Assembly (NCBI RefSeq): GCF_028769735.1
Contig: NC_088175.1
Span: 496,001 to 560,000 of the forward strand
Origin: Zonotrichia leucophrys gambelii
Taxonomy: Eukaryota > Chordata > Aves > Passeriformes > Passerellidae
Length of the DNA stretch: 64,000 bases
Direction: 5' to 3'
Of the stretch, positions 61,701-64,000 are shown in pieces. Below the pieces are notes generated by a model. That model was given only the letters and a program-made list of their open reading frames with translations. It searched no databases and was not told where the DNA came from. A program made the position numbers and the translations under genes. Every line of letters begins with the position of its first letter. Within the stretch, counting starts at the first letter, position 1.

Positions 61701-63250
61701 TCATCAACATGTTTGGCCTCCTGGCTTGCTGCACAAAAAAGACAGCACTGCCTGTATTATAACAGCATTTTAACCAGACACATAAAAATGACATTGTGGT
61801 AAAGAATCCTTGAGAAAAGTTCACTAGCTTGGCATTGCTGTTGGGAAGGAAGTGTTCTGACTGTGGTTTTCTCAACAACCCATTTTGTGGCTCTGTCCAT
61901 AACAATTACCTCTTGTTCTGCCACTCGTTGCTGTCAAAGCATTACTCAGGCTGCTGCTTGTGGTTTGGTGTGTTCTTCAAACCTGCCCATTGTTCCTGAG
62001 AGTGCTGTGTTTATCTACTCCAGCTATTACCCTCTGAGAGGGTAATAGTCAATAGAAACAGGTGGGAACAATATAAAAAGCACATCCCTGTGACAGTGAT
62101 GAAGTGTAGTTTAAAGAACTGGGCAAGAGTCAGGAGGAGAAATGAGAAGAAACATTATCAGACTTGCTGCTGTCAGAGTTTCTGCTCTAAATTTCAGACT
62201 GTGCTATGTCTCAGGCACTGTGGGTTAAGGTCCTATATTCTCTTTGTAAAAAAATCTGGGCTATAATCTTTTACATGCATCTGAATTAGAAGTTCAATTA
62301 GAAAAAGAAATATTTAAACTGAAGTTCAGTTCCTTGTGATTTTGAAAACTACAGGTGTATTTGTAACTACCCTGGCTTTTTTCTGCAAGCATTCTGCATG
62401 TTTTTCTCCAGTTAATTTTCATCTTTAATAATCTTGATCTGATTCTTCAAGATACCTAAATTACTGAGTTTACTATATTTCACTTCTTTGCATTTTTTCA
62501 TGCCTTCTAGCTAGACGTTAAGACTGGATTTCATTTTACCCAAGTAATTTGAGATTCAGTTGTGAATTTACAAGAGATATTGGACAAATCCTTTCCCTCA
62601 CAATGGTCAGTGCAGACTAAATCCCAAATTACTGAGCAGTTAAGTCTCTATTTAAATTAGGACTCTGCCTGTCTGCTACACTCAAATTTTGAGCTAAACA
62701 ATCAAGGTGGAAAAGAAATGCAAATGGTGGCACTCTCAATGCCAGAGTTAAAATTTGGTGCCTAGAATTTCCTAGTTTATAACTATATGATCCAACCTTA
62801 TAAAAAAAATTACAGTAATACTTTACCCATTCTTGCATTTCCACTCTCAAACTGTTGATAGGAAGTCAACTGCTTTGGAAGATCTGACAGTCTAAAAGAC
62901 AAAGTTTAATATTTGCCTAAATGTGAATTATTTCCATAAACCCCAGCCTCAGGAATGAAAGCTATTTTTTTAAAGAAAATTTACCTGAATTTCCCTTCGT
63001 TTTTTATGCTTACTGTTGATGGAACTTGGGCAATTTCTGGGCAATTAGTCTCTGCAGTCTCAATAACCATTGTCTAAAAAACAGAAAAAACTCACATGAG
63101 GCAGCAAGTGAAATTTGCATTTCAGCAATATCACTCTGATTTCTCCTTAAGCTGTGGAAATCCCTTCTTTTAACCAGAAATTAAGGATCAGACAATGTAA
63201 AAACTTTTTCTTTATTTTACCTGCAGTTTGACAACATGATGCCCTGTGTT
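58506..63250 (-). CDS. C14orf39: C14orf39/SIX6OS1, 3' half of gene (8 coding exons, 262 C-terminal residues)
   Basis: SIX6OS1 is a meiosis-specific protein of the synaptonemal complex central element; it partners SYCE1 and is needed for synapsis and fertility in mammals. In the sequence, eight minus-strand exons (63221-63250, 62985-63073, 62827-62891, 61661-61728, 61217-61356, 60563-60698, 59353-59410, 58506-58708) have AG acceptors and GT donors, and their phases agree at every junction; the total is 789 bp with one terminal TGA. The product ends in FTFF and carries SPGFNLF and FGKPE segments that match the C-terminus of the mammalian protein as I know it. This part is Ser/Phe-rich, low-complexity and probably disordered; the N-terminal coiled-coil, SYCE1-binding half lies beyond base 64000. 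It is on the minus strand, so SIX6 would be expected to the right. The family is about 590 residues in mammals, so roughly 45 percent is here. The exon chain is seen; the name comes from family knowledge. Confidence 0.9.
59163..59190. repeat. stem-loop, 11-bp perfect arms, 6-nt loop
   Basis: tttaactaaac and gtttagttaaa flank aaaaag, inside a SIX6OS1 intron. Confidence 0.93.
59353..59410 (-). CDS. C14orf39: SIX6OS1 exon, 58 bp
   Basis: The acceptor is CATTTCAG and the donor is TTG/GTAAGT, a near-perfect consensus. It encodes TEENYPVGNLNSLSSHEDI, and its last G completes a Gly codon with the terminal exon. It matches the ARNLNPLSSQQEIG block of the mammalian protein. Confidence 0.9.
60563..60698 (-). 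CDS. C14orf39: SIX6OS1 exon, 136 bp
   Basis: The acceptor is ATTTACAG and the donor is GAG/GTAAAA. It encodes 45 codons including KSPGFNLFYSSLFG and ending NSSDE. This closely matches the SPGLNLFDSSVF block of mammalian SIX6OS1 and is one of the two strongest identity anchors. Confidence 0.9.
61217..61356 (-). CDS. C14orf39: SIX6OS1 exon, 140 bp
   Basis: The acceptor is TTTTTAAAG. The encoded segment runs from DVHTGFKPNED to SKTPLFDS and is rich in Pro, Thr and acidic residues. The donor GTACGA is a poor match to consensus, but it is the only GT nearby that leaves the two-base overhang needed by the next exon. The reading frame stays open for about 20 codons into the intron. Confidence 0.78.
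61661..61728 (-). CDS. C14orf39: SIX6OS1 exon, 68 bp
   Basis: The acceptor is TTTTGTGCAG and the donor is CAA/GTAAG. It encodes an acidic stretch, SQEAKHVDEEADEH and onward, ending in phase 0. It corresponds to the acidic SQAIYTEHF region of the mammalian protein. Confidence 0.82.
62024..62048. repeat. inverted repeat, 12-bp perfect arms, 1-nt centre
   Basis: ctattaccctct, then g, then agagggtaatag, inside a SIX6OS1 intron. Confidence 0.95.
62827..62891 (-). CDS. C14orf39: SIX6OS1 exon, 65 bp
   Basis: The acceptor is CTTTTAG and the donor is ATGG/GTAAAG. It encodes LSDLPKQLTSYQQFESG and a few more residues. The one-base overhang at its end makes GCA (Ala) with the next exon. The first residues resemble the RL-x-PQKQ stretch of mammalian SIX6OS1. 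Confidence 0.82.
62985..63073 (-). CDS. C14orf39: SIX6OS1 exon, 89 bp
   Basis: The acceptor is TTTTTTAG and the donor is CAG/GTAAAT. It encodes 29 codons beginning TMVIETAETN and leaves two bases (AG) that complete an Arg codon with the next exon. The end of this exon and the start of the next align with the SQKFMQVRL region of the mammalian protein. Confidence 0.8.
63221..63250 (-). CDS. C14orf39: SIX6OS1 candidate 30-bp microexon
   Basis: A TTTACAG acceptor and a CAG/GTAAAA donor bracket exactly ten codons (NTGHHVVKLQ) in phase 0-0. This fits the phase-0 start of the next exon. It is small and lies alone, so it is the least certain exon in the chain. Confidence 0.5.
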
Positions 63251-64000
63251 CTGTAAATTTTTAATACTTAGTCACAGCACTGATGTGATAAATTAACTTT
63301 TTACTGTAACACCAATAGTGCTGTGCCATTTACAAACTTCCTGCAGGTTGGCTGCTGCTGCCCAGCCTGGTTGCTTGTTCTTGAGAACACAGAAAGGGCT
63401 GGGGCCAGAAATCACTCTGATTTCTCAGAAATCACTCTGATTTCTCCTTAGACAGTGGAAATCCCTTCTTTTGAGCAGAAAGGGCTGGGGCCAGGCCTGG
63501 CTCTGCCTTTGGAGGCCAACTGAGCATCCACATCAGTCTCAGTCAGCACAGGTCTCATGTGGGGATTGAAAAACTGCAGAAAATATGGAAATACTCCCAA
63601 CCTCACAGAATTTCATCAGAGCAGAAGCCATCACTCTTCTCTGTAGCATGTATTTGTGCCTTAAGGCACAAATCTATGCCTCAGCATCAAATAACACATT
63701 AATTTACAGTTCTTCTTTCTTTTTAATTAACAAAATGTATCAACTGATTTCTATTCAGAGTAGGGGACAAAAGAGCTGGTTCTGCAGAATCTGCCTGCCA
63801 TTGAACTCCTGTAGTGTACAGCACACCTTTGCTGAAGCATAGCAACCTTCTTTCTTCCAATCTTTTTATTTTTCCTCAAATTACATCTTCTTTTCCTTGT
63901 TGCCATCACCCTTTCTTAAAGTTCTCTTAACCTTGACTTACTGCTTCCCACAATTGTCTAAGTGCAATTCTAGGTCCCAGACTCCCAGCCTCATCTCTAG
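63251..64000 (-). other. C14orf39: SIX6OS1 intron (continues off the window)
   Basis: No further exon with matching phase could be found here. It holds a local duplication: blocks around ATCACTCTGATTTCTCC occur at about 63128-63180 and twice at 63405-63485, the latter flanked by two copies of AGAAAGGGCTGGGGCCAG. A 22-bp perfect palindrome lies at 63652-63673. Confidence 0.6.
63652..63673. repeat. 22-bp perfect palindrome
   Basis: atttgtgcctt is followed directly by its reverse complement aaggcacaaat. Confidence 0.96.

Noticed and set aside
61800..61910. Possible extra SIX6OS1 exon in a long minus-strand frame
   Set aside because: The exons on either side already join in phase, and no usable donor follows the open stretch.

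Overview
This window looks like an intergenic desert plus the 3' half of one gene from a bird, most likely a songbird. The evidence is about twenty CR1 LINE 3' ends, carrying the usual avian tail around CTTCCAACCCAAACCATTCTGTGATTC, and eleven solo LTRs. Several of these LTRs resemble families I know from passerine genomes. There are no CpG-island promoters, no rRNA or tRNA genes, and no complete protein gene.

The one gene I can name is C14orf39, also called SIX6OS1, on the minus strand at 58506-63250. It encodes a meiotic synaptonemal-complex central-element protein. Eight coding exons of 30, 89, 65, 68, 140, 136, 58 and 203 bp can be chained. Every junction has AG/GT sites and compatible phase, giving 262 C-terminal residues that end in FTFF. 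The N-terminal coiled-coil half and the promoter lie beyond base 64000. In other vertebrates this gene sits between PPM1A and SIX6. The right edge should therefore lead towards SIX6/SIX1/SIX4, and the desert at 1-58000 would be the spacer towards PPM1A; this is inference from known synteny.

Layout: 1-8087 is mostly unique AT-rich sequence with an AT 7-mer microsatellite, one LTR and one CR1. 8088-15122 is a repeat-dense block with folded-back CR1 copies, three abutting LTRs (8550-10077), an ERVL-like LTR with a 5-bp target duplication and a full solo LTR with a 6-bp duplication. 15123-26880 has scattered CR1s, a second ERVL-like LTR, and several local tandem duplications and a minisatellite. 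26881-36700 has long repeat-poor stretches, including blocks rich in TAAT cores that look like candidate conserved non-coding elements. 37544-47140 mixes CR1s and an LTR with unique sequence and a 240-codon orphan ORF. 47141-58500 is unique AT-rich sequence with two clean solo LTRs, a cluster of bicoid-type GGATTA sites and an AAAAGG microsatellite just beyond the SIX6OS1 3' end.

No proviral internal region (gag, pol or env) was found. All ERV remains are solo LTRs or fragments, and seven have recognisable target-site duplications that date them as independent insertions. The most useful results are the reconstructed SIX6OS1 exons, the base-level LTR boundaries, the homeodomain-motif clusters in the desert, and a set of short perfect palindromes. 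I see no convincing new biological system; the motif clusters are the best candidates for follow-up.
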